Assembly (NCBI GenBank): GCA_947463285.1
Contig: CANHTV010000009.1
Location: forward strand, 1 to 23,175
Origin: Verrucomicrobiaceae bacterium
Lineage (GTDB): Bacteria; Verrucomicrobiota; Verrucomicrobiia; Verrucomicrobiales; Verrucomicrobiaceae
DNA: 23,175 bases
Direction of reading: 5' to 3'
The notes under the pieces are model-generated. The model was not told where the DNA came from, did not search any database, and worked only from the letters and a program-made list of their open reading frames with translations. Of this stretch, positions 1 through 7,864 are shown piece by piece (the stretch's first letter is position 1; every line of letters begins with the position of its first letter). The translations under genes were made by a program, and so were the position numbers.

Positions 1-1989
1 CTCAGCCGCCTCACCATCCCGCAGTTCCGGGCTTCGGTGATGGATCTCATCGGTCGCTTTCGTCAGGGCGCAGGCTTTGATCGTCCCATCGGCAAAGATC
101 AAGGGCTTAAAGGCTCCTATCGTGGCTTCGAGCCGCTGAAACCTGATGACAAGCTGCCCAAAGGCATTGCCAACGAACGCTCGAAAAACAGAGTGAAGCA
201 CAACTTCGAACGTGTGGACGCGGAGGTCGCCTTCCATTTCGGCAGTGAGAGTCCCGAGCCTGGAAAAATGGGCACGGATGAGTTTCGCATGCAGTGGGAT
301 GGCTGCCTGATTGCTCCTGACACCGGGCTCTATGAATTCATCATCAAATCCGAAAATGGTTTCCGCCTGTGGGTGAATGATGACGATGAAGCTGATGCAC
401 TCATTGACGGCTGGGTAAGTGCCGGACCCGAAGTGCGCACGGAAAAGAAAAGCCTCTTCCTTGTTGGTGGTCGTGCTTACAAGCTGCGACTCGAGCACTT
501 TAAGTTTCAGGAAAAGACAGCCTCCATCGAGCTGCGCTGGAAGCCACCTCATGGCATCGAGGAAATCATTCCTGCGCATGCGCTTAGGACCGACCGCCCG
601 CGCGAGCTGATGATCGTTAAAACCGAGTTCCCTGCGGATGACAGCAGTGGCGGCTACCCTCGCGGCACCACGATTTCCAAGGCCTGGGATCAGGCCGTCA
701 CCGAGGCCGCCATTCAGACGGCAGAGAGCGTTTTCGAGAAGCTGAATGAACTCGCTGGCACCAAGGATGGCGCACCTGACCGTCTCGAAAAACTACAAAA
801 ATTCGCGCTCAACTTGGCTGAGGCCGCTTTCCGTCGTCCACTCACCGATGAGCAGAAAAAAATCATCATCGAAGCTCAGTTTCAGGCCGCGAAGACCCCC
901 GAGACCGCCGTGAAGCGTGTCGTCTTGTTCACCTTGAAGTCCCCGGAGTTTTTGTATCCCAATTTGCGCAACTCGGAGAAGGCTGACGATTACGATATCG
1001 CCGCGCGTCTCGCCCTGACACTCTGGGACTCCCTGCCAGACCGGAAGCTCACTCAAGCCGCTGCAGCTGGAAAACTGCACACGCCTGAGCAGGTCCGTGC
1101 CGAAGCGCTGCGCATGATCCAGGACTCTCGCACCAAGGCCAAGCTGCATGGTTTCTTCCATCATTGGCTGGAGTTGGAGCGCGCCGAGGGCACTTCCAAA
1201 GACCCCAAGATTTTCCCTGATTTCACCCCCGAACTGCTCGCTGATCTGCGTGAATCTCTATGGCAGTTCATTGATGACGTCGTCTGGAGCGAAAAGTCAG
1301 ACTACCGTCAGCTGCTCCAGGCCGACTACATCCTCATGAATGAGCGCCTGGGTAAATTTTACGGCCATCCCGTGACTGGTGATGTCTTCCAGCGTGTCGG
1401 CTTTGATCCCAAGCAGCGCGCAGGTGTCGTCACGCATCCTTACATGCTCGCGTCACTCGCTTACACCAAACAATCCTCGCCTATCCATCGTGGTGTCTTT
1501 CTCACCCGCAACATCGTTGGCATGTCTCTCAAGCCGCCGATGAAAGCCGTCATCTTTGAGGATAGTCATTTTAATCCCAAACTCACCATGCGTGAAAAGA
1601 TCACCGAGCTGACGCGCAGCGGCAGTTGTATGACCTGTCATCGCCTCATCAACCCGCTCGGCTTCAGTTTGGAAAACTTCGATGCCGTTGGTCGCTGGCG
1701 CACGAAGGATAACAACAAACCCGTGAACCCCGTGACCGAGTTCGCCACTGATGACGGCAAAACCATTCGTCTCTCTGGACCGCGTGACATCGTGAATTAC
1801 GTCGCCGCCAATCCATCCGGGCATCGGGCCTTCATTCGCCACCTATTCCATCATCTGGTAAAACAACAGCCCGCCGCCTACGGAGCCCATCGTCTCGATG
1901 AACTCCAGCGCAGCTTCGCCGCGAACCAGTGCCACATTCAGAAACTCATTCTAGAAATCGCCCTCGTGGCAGCAGTGGATATTCCTTGA
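1..1989 (+). CDS. DUF1592/DUF1588/DUF1585 protein with PA14 domain (5' truncated)
   Basis: The reading frame is open to base 1, where it reads LSRLTIPQFRASV, like the DUF1587 start of this family, so the true start lies off the left edge. Numbering from the GTG at 37, residues about 60-185 form a PA14-type beta domain (LYEFIIKSENGFRLWVND). Residues 258-312 look like DUF1595, 318-445 like DUF1592, 457-555 like DUF1588 and 575-645 like DUF1585. The DUF1588 part holds a cytochrome-c-like CMTCH motif (531-535) followed by RLINPLGFSLENFD. Such large proteins are abundant in Planctomycetes and Verrucomicrobia. They are thought to be exported and possibly haem-bearing, but their role is unproven. 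PA14 domains often bind carbohydrate, so polysaccharide contact is a guess. The usual partner, a DUF1552 protein, is not adjacent but lies at 6348-7742 on the other strand. Confidence 0.9.
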   Translation, partial: LSRLTIPQFRASVMDLIGRFRQGAGFDRPIGKDQGLKGSYRGFEPLKPDDKLPKGIANERSKNRVKHNFERVDAEVAFHFGSESPEPGKMGTDEFRMQWDGCLIAPDTGLYEFIIKSENGFRLWVNDDDEADALIDGWVSAGPEVRTEKKSLFLVGGRAYKLRLEHFKFQEKTASIELRWKPPHGIEEIIPAHALRTDRPRELMIVKTEFPADDSSGGYPRGTTISKAWDQAVTEAAIQTAESVFEKLNELAGTKDGAPDRLEKLQKFALNLAEAAFRRPLTDEQKKIIIEAQFQAAKTPETAVKRVVLFTLKSPEFLYPNLRNSEKADDYDIAARLALTLWDSLPDRKLTQAAAAGKLHTPEQVRAEALRMIQDSRTKAKLHGFFHHWLELERAEGTSKDPKIFPDFTPELLADLRESLWQFIDDVVWSEKSDYRQLLQADYILMNERLGKFYGHPVTGDVFQRVGFDPKQRAGVVTHPYMLASLAYTKQSSPIHRGVFLTRNIVGMSLKPPMKAVIFEDSHFNPKLTMREKITELTRSGSCMTCHRLINPLGFSLENFDAVGRWRTKDNNKPVNPVTEFATDDGKTIRLSGPRDIVNYVAANPSGHRAFIRHLFHHLVKQQPAAYGAHRLDELQRSFAANQCHIQKLILEIALVAAVDIP

Positions 1990-1997
1990 GAGTGTTG

Positions 1998-2110
1998 CAG
2001 ACATTCTTGTCTGAACTGAGGTGTGTCGCCAGGATGAAGTGGGGAACCCCGTTGGCAAGGTGCCAAGGGCATGCTCCTCTTCAGCCCTGGGTAAAGCCCT
2101 GGGGCAATCC
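1998..2110. repeat. Probable dispersed palindromic repeat debris
   Basis: Visible elements are CAGACA-ttct-TGTCTG (1998-2013), GGGGAACCCC (2041-2050), a stem CCC-g-TTGGCA-agg-TGCCAA-GGG (2048-2069), and the direct repeat GCCCTGGG at 2084-2091 and 2096-2103. On the minus strand the stretch would read RQECLQH and IAPGLYPGLKRSMPLAP. From memory, such phrases recur as spurious peptides in Planctomycetes and Verrucomicrobia genomes, where they mark intergenic repeat families. The inverted repeats are directly visible; membership of a dispersed family is inference. The first hairpin sits 8 bases after the stop at 1989 and might also help end transcription, but it has no T-run. Confidence 0.45.
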
Positions 2111-2199
2111 AGAATACAGCACACACTCAAAAGTCAGAGTCCTGAAAGGACGCCCCTCGACACCGCGCACAGGCTGACTGAGTGTGGCCGTGGAGTCGG

Positions 2200-2220
2200 A
2201 GAGCGCTCCTTCGGAGCTCT
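2200..2220. repeat. Bulged hairpin AGAGCGCTCC-ttc-GGAGCTCT
   Basis: The two arms pair over eight bases with a two-base bulge around a three-base loop. It lies among the other palindromes downstream of the DUF1592 gene. No T-run follows, so it is more likely part of the repeat cluster than a terminator. Confidence 0.4.
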
Positions 2221-2365
2221 GGGAAAGAGGATGCGGAATGGCGGGTAACCCCTGGGCTGCTGCCTTGGGGTGAGGGGGCTTGGCACATCATTCCACCTTG
2301 ATTTACCGCTCTTTACCCTTTTTCACGCTCCCACTTTCTGGCATTGAAGAAGAAGCCGTTGCAGC

Positions 2366-2476
2366 TTGGCCAACTCTCGCATTATCATTTATCTACGCAT
2401 CCTCATCCTGCTGCTCTGCGTTTCCGTCCTCGCCTCCGTGCCTGACTGCACTTGTATTGCTTGGAACCTTTCATGA
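2366..2476 (+). CDS. Possible 36-residue hydrophobic peptide or gene remnant
   Basis: From a TTG at 2366 the frame reads MANSRIIIYLRILILLLC, then VSVLASVPDCTCIAWNLS and a TGA at 2474-2476 inside the following stem-loop. The middle looks like a membrane span or signal peptide with a possible cleavage site after VLA. There is no ATG or clear ribosome binding site. It could be a small membrane peptide, the remains of a lost exported protein, or chance. Confidence 0.15.
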   Translation: MANSRIIIYLRILILLLCVSVLASVPDCTCIAWNLS

Positions 2477-2499
2477 GGCCTCAGTCGCCTCATGAAAGG
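2467..2499. terminator. Perfect 13-bp stem-loop between convergent genes
   Basis: CCTTTCATGAGGC (2467-2479) pairs perfectly with GCCTCATGAAAGG (2487-2499) around the loop CTCAGTC. It lies 11 bases beyond the stop codon of the minus-strand methyltransferase gene, where a terminator would be expected. No run of T follows on either strand, so a classic intrinsic terminator is not certain. It may instead stabilise the 3' end of the mRNA or be a repeat element. Confidence 0.45.
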
Positions 2500-2510
2500 A
2501 ATCAACAGGA

Positions 2511-3779
2511 TCAATGGGCCGCTAGAGCCGTGTTATTAGGCCGCGTATAAACGGCCTGAAAAACACTGATGTTCCGTGTGGCAAAGGCGGCCTGGCAGTA
2601 TTGCAGGTAAAAGTTCCACTTGCGGATGAAGCGCTCGTCAAAGCCCTGCGCTTTTACATCGTCCACTTTGTTGTTAAAGCGATCATGCCAGTGCCCGAGG
2701 GTTTTTACATAACTCGCCCCCAGGTCCTCCATGCCATGGAGAAACATGTCTCCCGTTTTATTGATGGCCTGATTGATGCGCCCCATGCTCAGCAGCAGTG
2801 AGCCTGGGAAGATGTGTTTCTGAATCCAATCGACACCGCGTTTCAGCTGATCATAACGGCAATCCGGCACCGTGATGACCTGAAAGGCCAGCAGGCCATT
2901 CGGCTTGAGCACTTCATGGCATTTGGCGAAGTAGGCATCGACGTAGGCTTCCCCCACAGCTTCCAGCATCTCAATCGAGGCGATCTTATCAAACTGACCC
3001 GTGACGTGACGGTAATCTTCCAGACGGATCTCGATCAGGTGATCCAGCCCCTCACGCTTCACGCGTTCACGAGCAAATTTTAGCTGTTCTTCAGAAATCG
3101 TCAGGCAGGTGACACGGCAGCCATACTCACGTGCCGCGTGGGTACAAAAGCCTCCCCAGCCGCAGCCGATCTCGAGAACATGGTCGGTGGCTTTCAGCTC
3201 TAGCTTGCGGCAGAGCGCCTCATATTTCGCCCACTGAGCTTCCTCCAGGGTCTTTGCACCGCCCACGAAGCGCCCCGAAGAGTAGGTCATCGTCTGATCC
3301 AGCCACAGGCTGTAAAAATCATTCCCCAGATCGTAGTGCTCTGAGATGTTTCGGCGGCTGGTCTTGATGCTGTTCGGCCTTAGCAAATGCAGGACGCGAT
3401 TGTAGGCCTTGAGCAGATTCGTCCCCGCGATGCGTGTCGATGACGCCTTGCTGCCCTGCGTCGCGGCGACGTTTTGGATGAACCAGGAAATAACGGCCGC
3501 AATGTTGTTCGTATCCCAGTCGCCATCGACGTAGGCCTCGCCGAATCCGACGTTACCAAAGAGCGCACACTGGCGAAAAAAGTCCCAGTTTTTAACCCGG
3601 ATCTCAGCCGTGACCTGACTCTGGGGGGCACCGAGTTTCACCTGACTGCCATCTGGCAAAGTCATCATCAGGCCGCCTTGGGGAAACTTCTTCATCGTGT
3701 GCATCACGAGCCGCTCATAAAAGCCAGTTTTACGGTTCGGAGCAGGGGCGGCCTCGGGAGTCAGCGTGGATGAGTTCAT
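2511..3779 (-). CDS. Cyclopropane-fatty-acid-synthase-like SAM methyltransferase
   Basis: This 422-residue protein has the Cfa/mycolic-acid methyltransferase layout: an N-terminal lipid-binding part (about 20-135), then a Rossmann SAM domain with VLEIGCGWGG at 201-210. Canonical enzymes transfer a methylene from SAM to membrane phospholipid double bonds. E. coli Cfa is 382 residues; the extra length here is mostly N-terminal. Aligned by eye to E. coli Cfa, Cys354 is kept (C395) and Glu239 is kept (E273). Three other bicarbonate-pocket residues are changed: Cys139 to S168, His266 to Q300 and Tyr317 to H365. The product may therefore not be a cyclopropane ring. Its ATG overlaps the stop of the DUF1365 gene (ATGA, 3776-3779), so the two are translationally coupled. 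The family is certain; the exact reaction is not. Confidence 0.9.
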   Translation of the reverse strand: MNSSTLTPEAAPAPNRKTGFYERLVMHTMKKFPQGGLMMTLPDGSQVKLGAPQSQVTAEIRVKNWDFFRQCALFGNVGFGEAYVDGDWDTNNIAAVISWFIQNVAATQGSKASSTRIAGTNLLKAYNRVLHLLRPNSIKTSRRNISEHYDLGNDFYSLWLDQTMTYSSGRFVGGAKTLEEAQWAKYEALCRKLELKATDHVLEIGCGWGGFCTHAAREYGCRVTCLTISEEQLKFARERVKREGLDHLIEIRLEDYRHVTGQFDKIASIEMLEAVGEAYVDAYFAKCHEVLKPNGLLAFQVITVPDCRYDQLKRGVDWIQKHIFPGSLLLSMGRINQAINKTGDMFLHGMEDLGASYVKTLGHWHDRFNNKVDDVKAQGFDERFIRKWNFYLQYCQAAFATRNISVFQAVYTRPNNTALAAH

Positions 3780-4636
3780 GGGTTTGGCGGAGTGATGGAG
3801 CGGTGGGGGCGGTAGAGATCTCTTTGGAGTTCTGGTCGTTCGGCTTTTCTGTAAACGCGCAGACCCTTCATCCAGAGACGAAAAGCATGCCAGTGGATGA
3901 GAAAAATCACGCGCAGGGTCAGCAGCGGGTATTTCAAAGCGCAGATCAGCAGTGCTGAATCCGTCAATGCCCGCCGCTTGCCCGTCAGGCTGGTGAGGAT
4001 GGCTTTGCTGTCGCCCTCTTGGTCATCAATGTGGATCTCCAGATGCTCCGTGGGCAGCCGCAGCTTGAAGTCAAAATTCAGCTCCAGATCCAAGAAGGGG
4101 GACACATAAAAGTGTTTTTGCGTGATCAGCCTGAAGCGATCCCCCTCACGCTGCGTCAGGACATAGGGCTTCTGTTCATGGAAGGTGTTTGTCACCTCCG
4201 CCAAAGCGCAGACCGCCTGCCCATCGGTATCATAGGCGTAGTAAAAGCAGACGGGATTGAAGATATATCCGAACATTCGCGGAAAAGTCAGCAGCTTGAT
4301 CCGGCTGATGCTGCCGGTATTCACCCCGGCCTCGCGCATGATTTGAAGCACATTCTCTTTCACATTCGCGCCTCCTTTCAAGATGTGATCCGCGTCGAAA
4401 AACGAGAACAAAGCTGCCCGGTTACGCTTAAACAATCGTAGCCGTCCGGAGTGGGATTCCAGCTCATCCAGATCAAGCCAGAGATAAAACACCCGGTAGT
4501 CAAAGCGATGCTCCTTGGGCTTCAGCCTGTGGTGCATCACCTGGCATTCATAGATTGCCGAGCCATGGTCATCCGCCTCCGTGTTTGAGGAAACACGGCT
4601 GGCTGATTTAGCATTAAAGTTGGCAGTCATACGCAC
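3776..4636 (-). CDS. DUF1365 family protein
   Basis: The 286-residue product shows the DUF1365 hallmarks: YECQVMHHRLKPKEHRF near the N terminus, then FPRMFGYIFNPVCFYYAYD and EVTNTFHEQKPYVL in the centre. The biochemical role of the family is unknown to me. Across many bacteria it is encoded beside a Cfa-like methyltransferase and a flavin-dependent oxidoreductase, suggesting a part in fatty-acid modification. Here the methyltransferase overlaps it by four bases, but no oxidoreductase gene adjoins; upstream is pepD. The longest frame starts at a GTG (4636). An ATG two codons later (4630) is equally plausible, and neither has a clear ribosome binding site. Confidence 0.88.
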   Translation of the reverse strand: MRMTANFNAKSASRVSSNTEADDHGSAIYECQVMHHRLKPKEHRFDYRVFYLWLDLDELESHSGRLRLFKRNRAALFSFFDADHILKGGANVKENVLQIMREAGVNTGSISRIKLLTFPRMFGYIFNPVCFYYAYDTDGQAVCALAEVTNTFHEQKPYVLTQREGDRFRLITQKHFYVSPFLDLELNFDFKLRLPTEHLEIHIDDQEGDSKAILTSLTGKRRALTDSALLICALKYPLLTLRVIFLIHWHAFRLWMKGLRVYRKAERPELQRDLYRPHRSITPPNP

Positions 4637-4832
4637 GGTATCCGTTTGCTGGCTCCATTAGGACTCAAACTTCTACAAAAAGCAGGCATAATGTAAAGAA
4701 AGGTCTAGGCTGTGTCGGATTTTGTTAGGCGGCTTGTGTAACGCGCTTACAGAACCAGAGTCATGCTCCCCAGCCCCCCTCGAGCTGCAAATTCGATGCG
4801 GCGTTCCGAATGCCTTTGAATATCGTTATTGT

Positions 4833-6323
4833 CTACACCGCCGCCAGCGTTGTCGTGAGCAGTTTCCAAAACTTTTGCACGGAGGCGATGCTGCAGCACT
4901 CTTTCTCAGAATGCGCCTCGTGAATGTTCGGGCCGAAGGAAATCATGTCGAGATCGGGGTAGGCGATGGAGATGACGCCGCATTCGAGGCCCGCGTGGCA
5001 GGCGCTGACCTTCACGTCGTGGCCGAAGAGTTCTCGATAGATCGTTTTCATCTTTTCCAAGATGGGCGATTCAGCGCTGGGGCTCCAGCCTGGATAGCCA
5101 GCGTCTTGAACAACATTCGCGCCAATCATCTCAAAGGGCGCTCCAAAGGCTCGTGCGACATCCACCTTGCTCGAATCGACCGAGCTGCGTTGTAGGCCGC
5201 TCCATTCAGCGTGGCCATTGCCAAGCGAGATGAGCGAGAGATTCGATGAAGCCTCGACCAAGCCGGGAACGACAGGACTCATGCGAAAGACGCCATTCAC
5301 CACAGCCTGGAGAGCGAGGACGAAGGGCCTTTGCACAGTGTCAGTCATCGTCGGGATATGGCCATTCTTGGGCTTCACAGGTTTTGTGGTGATGCTCAGG
5401 TTCGGTTCGATCAGGTGGAACTCTTCGTGGATGCCTTCGACCTCCTTGGCGAAGATTTTATCAAAGCGTGACTGATCGAGAATGACGACCTGAGCGGTGC
5501 ATTGCGCCGGAATCGCGTTCCTAGCACTGCCGCCGCGCAGGGTGGCGAGCGCGACGACTTCCTCACCACAGCCGCAAAGGATGCGAGCCATGAGCTTGAT
5601 GGCATTTGCTCGGCCTTCGTGGATTTGCAGACCGGAATGGCCGCCTCGCAGGCCGGTGATGTGAATGGCTAGGGAAGGCTTGTCGGAACCGTGAATAGAT
5701 TCTGTGTAGTCGAGGCTAGCCAGTGTATCCACACCGCCTGCGCAGCCGATGGTGAAGGTGTCGTCTTCCTCAGAGTCAAGATTGAGCATTGTTTTGCCGG
5801 TGAGTAGGCCGGATTGTAGTCCGAGTGCGCCGCCCATGCCCTGCTCTTCGTCTAGCGTGAACAGCGCCTCGATGGGGGGATGCGAGAGATCCTTTGAAGC
5901 CAACACCGCCAGAATGGCCGCAACTCCGAGGCCATTGTCCGCACCGAGTGTCGTGCCACGTGCCCGAACCCAATCGCCATCGACCCACATGTCGATGCCT
6001 TGCTTATCAAAGTCGAAGCTCAACCCGTCGGCAGCTTTGTGAACCATGTCGAGATGCGCCTGCATGATGACTACTGGCCTGTCCTGTCGATCCAGGGTCG
6101 CGGGCTTCTTGATGATCACATTGCCAGCGCTGTCGAGCATTGAACTGAGTCCGTGACGCTCCGCAAACTCACGCGCAAAGGTCACCGCATGATCCTCGCG
6201 CTTGGATGGGCGCGGCACGGCATTGAGATCGGCAAAGCAGTTCCAGAGAGAGGATGGTTCAAGTGAGCGGATGTCGGACATGCGAGAGCGTAGCACAGGC
6301 TTTTTTACCTGTGGTGAATACAT
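4833..6323 (-). CDS. pepD: Cytosolic aminoacyl-histidine (nonspecific) dipeptidase
   Basis: This is a zinc peptidase of the PepD group in the M20 clan, close in length (496) to E. coli PepD (485). Metal and catalytic residues are visible: QAHLDMV (H90, D92), LGADNG (D129), DEEQGMGG (E159, E160), NLDSEE (D183) and IHEAHSEKE (H471). It hydrolyses dipeptides such as Xaa-His in the cytoplasm, recycling peptides. Homology to the E. coli N terminus (MSELSQLSPQPLW) favours the ATG at 6281 (MSDIRSLEPSSLW). The ATG at 6323 has a GGAG about 11 bases upstream, so both remain possible. The DUF1365 gene follows on the same strand after 196 bases, and DUF1552 lies 24 bases upstream on the same strand, so co-transcription with DUF1552 is possible. 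Confidence 0.93.
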   Translation of the reverse strand: MYSPQVKKPVLRSRMSDIRSLEPSSLWNCFADLNAVPRPSKREDHAVTFAREFAERHGLSSMLDSAGNVIIKKPATLDRQDRPVVIMQAHLDMVHKAADGLSFDFDKQGIDMWVDGDWVRARGTTLGADNGLGVAAILAVLASKDLSHPPIEALFTLDEEQGMGGALGLQSGLLTGKTMLNLDSEEDDTFTIGCAGGVDTLASLDYTESIHGSDKPSLAIHITGLRGGHSGLQIHEGRANAIKLMARILCGCGEEVVALATLRGGSARNAIPAQCTAQVVILDQSRFDKIFAKEVEGIHEEFHLIEPNLSITTKPVKPKNGHIPTMTDTVQRPFVLALQAVVNGVFRMSPVVPGLVEASSNLSLISLGNGHAEWSGLQRSSVDSSKVDVARAFGAPFEMIGANVVQDAGYPGWSPSAESPILEKMKTIYRELFGHDVKVSACHAGLECGVISIAYPDLDMISFGPNIHEAHSEKECCSIASVQKFWKLLTTTLAAV

Positions 6324-6347
6324 TTGTAGAACTGCTCCAAAGGCAAA

Positions 6348-7742
6348 TCACCCTACCTCAAGCACGCCGGTGCTGTCTCCGACTTTCTCAGCACGGACGC
6401 CCATACGGTCGAGCATGGAGAGGTAGAGATTAGTCATGGGTGTTTCGCTTGGAAGGACAACGCGTTTGCCCGGGGTCCAAGTGCCGCCTGCACGACCAGC
6501 CACCAGAATGGGCAGATTGTCATGGTTGTGGCGATCTGGATCACCAATGCCTCCGCCCCAGACGATCATGCTGTTGTCGAGGAGGTTGCCTTCGCCTTCC
6601 TTGGTCGATTTGAGCTTATCAAGGAAGTAAGCGAGTTGGCGAAGATAAAAGCGGTCGATCTTGCCGAGCTTGCCGAGTTTCTGCGCATCGCGCTGATGAT
6701 GGGAGATGCTGTGATGAGCATCCGGCACGCCGATGTCAGGGAAGCTTCGATTGCTGCCATCATGCGCCAACAGGAAGGTGGCGATACGAGTGGTGTCAGT
6801 TTGGAAGGCAAGCGTGAGCAGGTCAAACATCACCCGAATATGATCTTCGTATTGATCTGGCACGCCCTCAGGCACAGGCAGATCTGGCGGGAGCTGGGCG
6901 GTAAATTTTTCGGCGCGTTCGATGCGCTGCTCGATGTCGCGCACGGACTCAAAATACTCATCCAGCTTGCGTTTGTCGTTGCCGCTGACCTTGCCTTGGA
7001 GCGTCTTGGCTTCATCCAGCACGGTATCGAGGATGCTTTTTTGCATCCTTTGACGACGAGCACCTTCGGTACCACGAGCCCCCGAAGCCCCGTAGCCAAA
7101 TAAGCGCTCAAACACCAGACGTGGATCCATTTCGGGAGCCATGGGCAGCGTTTCATTTTTCCAGGCTAGATTAAACTGATAGGCACAGGAGTAACCGCTG
7201 TCACAACGTCCTGCGCTGCGCTGGCCATCAGCACTGAGTTCAAGCGATGGCAGTCTCGTGAGGTGACCGATCTTTTGGGCGGCGATCTGATCCACGGAGA
7301 CACCAAGCTGAATATCAGCCCCGGCGGTTTTTTTGGGCATACAGCCTGTGAGATAGGTCGCGGTGGCACGAGCATGGTCGCCGCCACCATTGCCGTGAGA
7401 CCGTGCGAAGTCCTGTGCCAGTCCAGAGACCACCATGAAGTCCTCACGATGACGTTCGAGCTCCTTCAGTGAGGTGCTGAGCTGGTAGTTCTTGCCCTCG
7501 CCTGTTGGAAACCATTCATCGACATTCACCCCGTTAGGGATGTAAAGCCACGCGGCACGCAGTGGTGCTTTGGCTGCGGCAGGAGCCGCCGCTGCGCTAG
7601 CACGACCCGCAAAGGTTTCCAGGAAAGGCAGTGACATCATCGTGCCCAGGCCGCGAAGCATGCGGCGGCGGCTCATCTGATGCGAGGCGGTGGCGGTATC
7701 GTGGAATGGATTCATGGGGGGATGAAGTTCTACGCTTTGCAT
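6348..7742 (-). CDS. DUF1552 family exported protein (Tat signal)
   Basis: The N terminus contains a twin-arginine-like signal (SRRRMLRGLGTMMSLPFLE) followed by an Ala-rich cleavage zone, so export in folded form is likely. The rest fits DUF1552: AAWLYIPNGVNVDEWFPTGE, SGLAQDFARSHGNGGGDHARATATYLTG, MFDLLTLAFQTDTTRIATF and MIVWGGGIGDPDRHNHDNLPIL. The fold is related to the DUF1501/alkaline phosphatase group, but no activity is proven. Members usually sit directly downstream of a DUF1592 gene on the same strand; here that neighbour is missing. The ATG at 7742 has AGGAAA upstream. ATGs at 7715 and 7676 also leave the signal intact. Confidence 0.92.
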   Translation of the reverse strand: MQSVELHPPMNPFHDTATASHQMSRRRMLRGLGTMMSLPFLETFAGRASAAAAPAAAKAPLRAAWLYIPNGVNVDEWFPTGEGKNYQLSTSLKELERHREDFMVVSGLAQDFARSHGNGGGDHARATATYLTGCMPKKTAGADIQLGVSVDQIAAQKIGHLTRLPSLELSADGQRSAGRCDSGYSCAYQFNLAWKNETLPMAPEMDPRLVFERLFGYGASGARGTEGARRQRMQKSILDTVLDEAKTLQGKVSGNDKRKLDEYFESVRDIEQRIERAEKFTAQLPPDLPVPEGVPDQYEDHIRVMFDLLTLAFQTDTTRIATFLLAHDGSNRSFPDIGVPDAHHSISHHQRDAQKLGKLGKIDRFYLRQLAYFLDKLKSTKEGEGNLLDNSMIVWGGGIGDPDRHNHDNLPILVAGRAGGTWTPGKRVVLPSETPMTNLYLSMLDRMGVRAEKVGDSTGVLEVG

Positions 7743-7864
7743 ACGCCTGAACTTTCCTTTCGTCCACCTCGCTGAACTGATGCCAAACCCAACATGAAAA
7801 TGGTTGAAAACCTCTCGGGAACACGTCCGATTAGAGTTCTCCTCCGTTTTACGGAATACCCCCT

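Larger units (their letters stand above)
1990..2510. other. 521-bp gene-free stretch rich in palindromes
   Basis: This lies between two convergent genes. I see no convincing protein gene or tRNA. The first ~290 bases hold a run of imperfect palindromes (listed separately) and G/C-rich direct repeats. Bases about 2280-2460 are plainer and pyrimidine-rich, with one very short hydrophobic reading frame. The stretch ends in a perfect 13-bp stem-loop. Short open frames here have no recognisable domain and are probably chance. Confidence 0.7.

Noticed and set aside
2021..2248. Small plus-strand open frames in the palindrome cluster
   Set aside because: Their peptides consist of repeat-derived phrases such as those seen in intergenic repeats, with no start signals; treated as repeat, not genes.
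2280..2495. 71-codon frame before the convergent methyltransferase gene
   Set aside because: Composition is Ser/Ala/Leu-rich with no domain and no ribosome binding site; it is probably chance.
1990..2510. tRNA, rRNA or CRISPR array in the gene-free stretch
   Set aside because: No cloverleaf with a TTCGA-type arm, no rRNA-like sequence and no regularly spaced repeats were seen here or in the shorter gaps.
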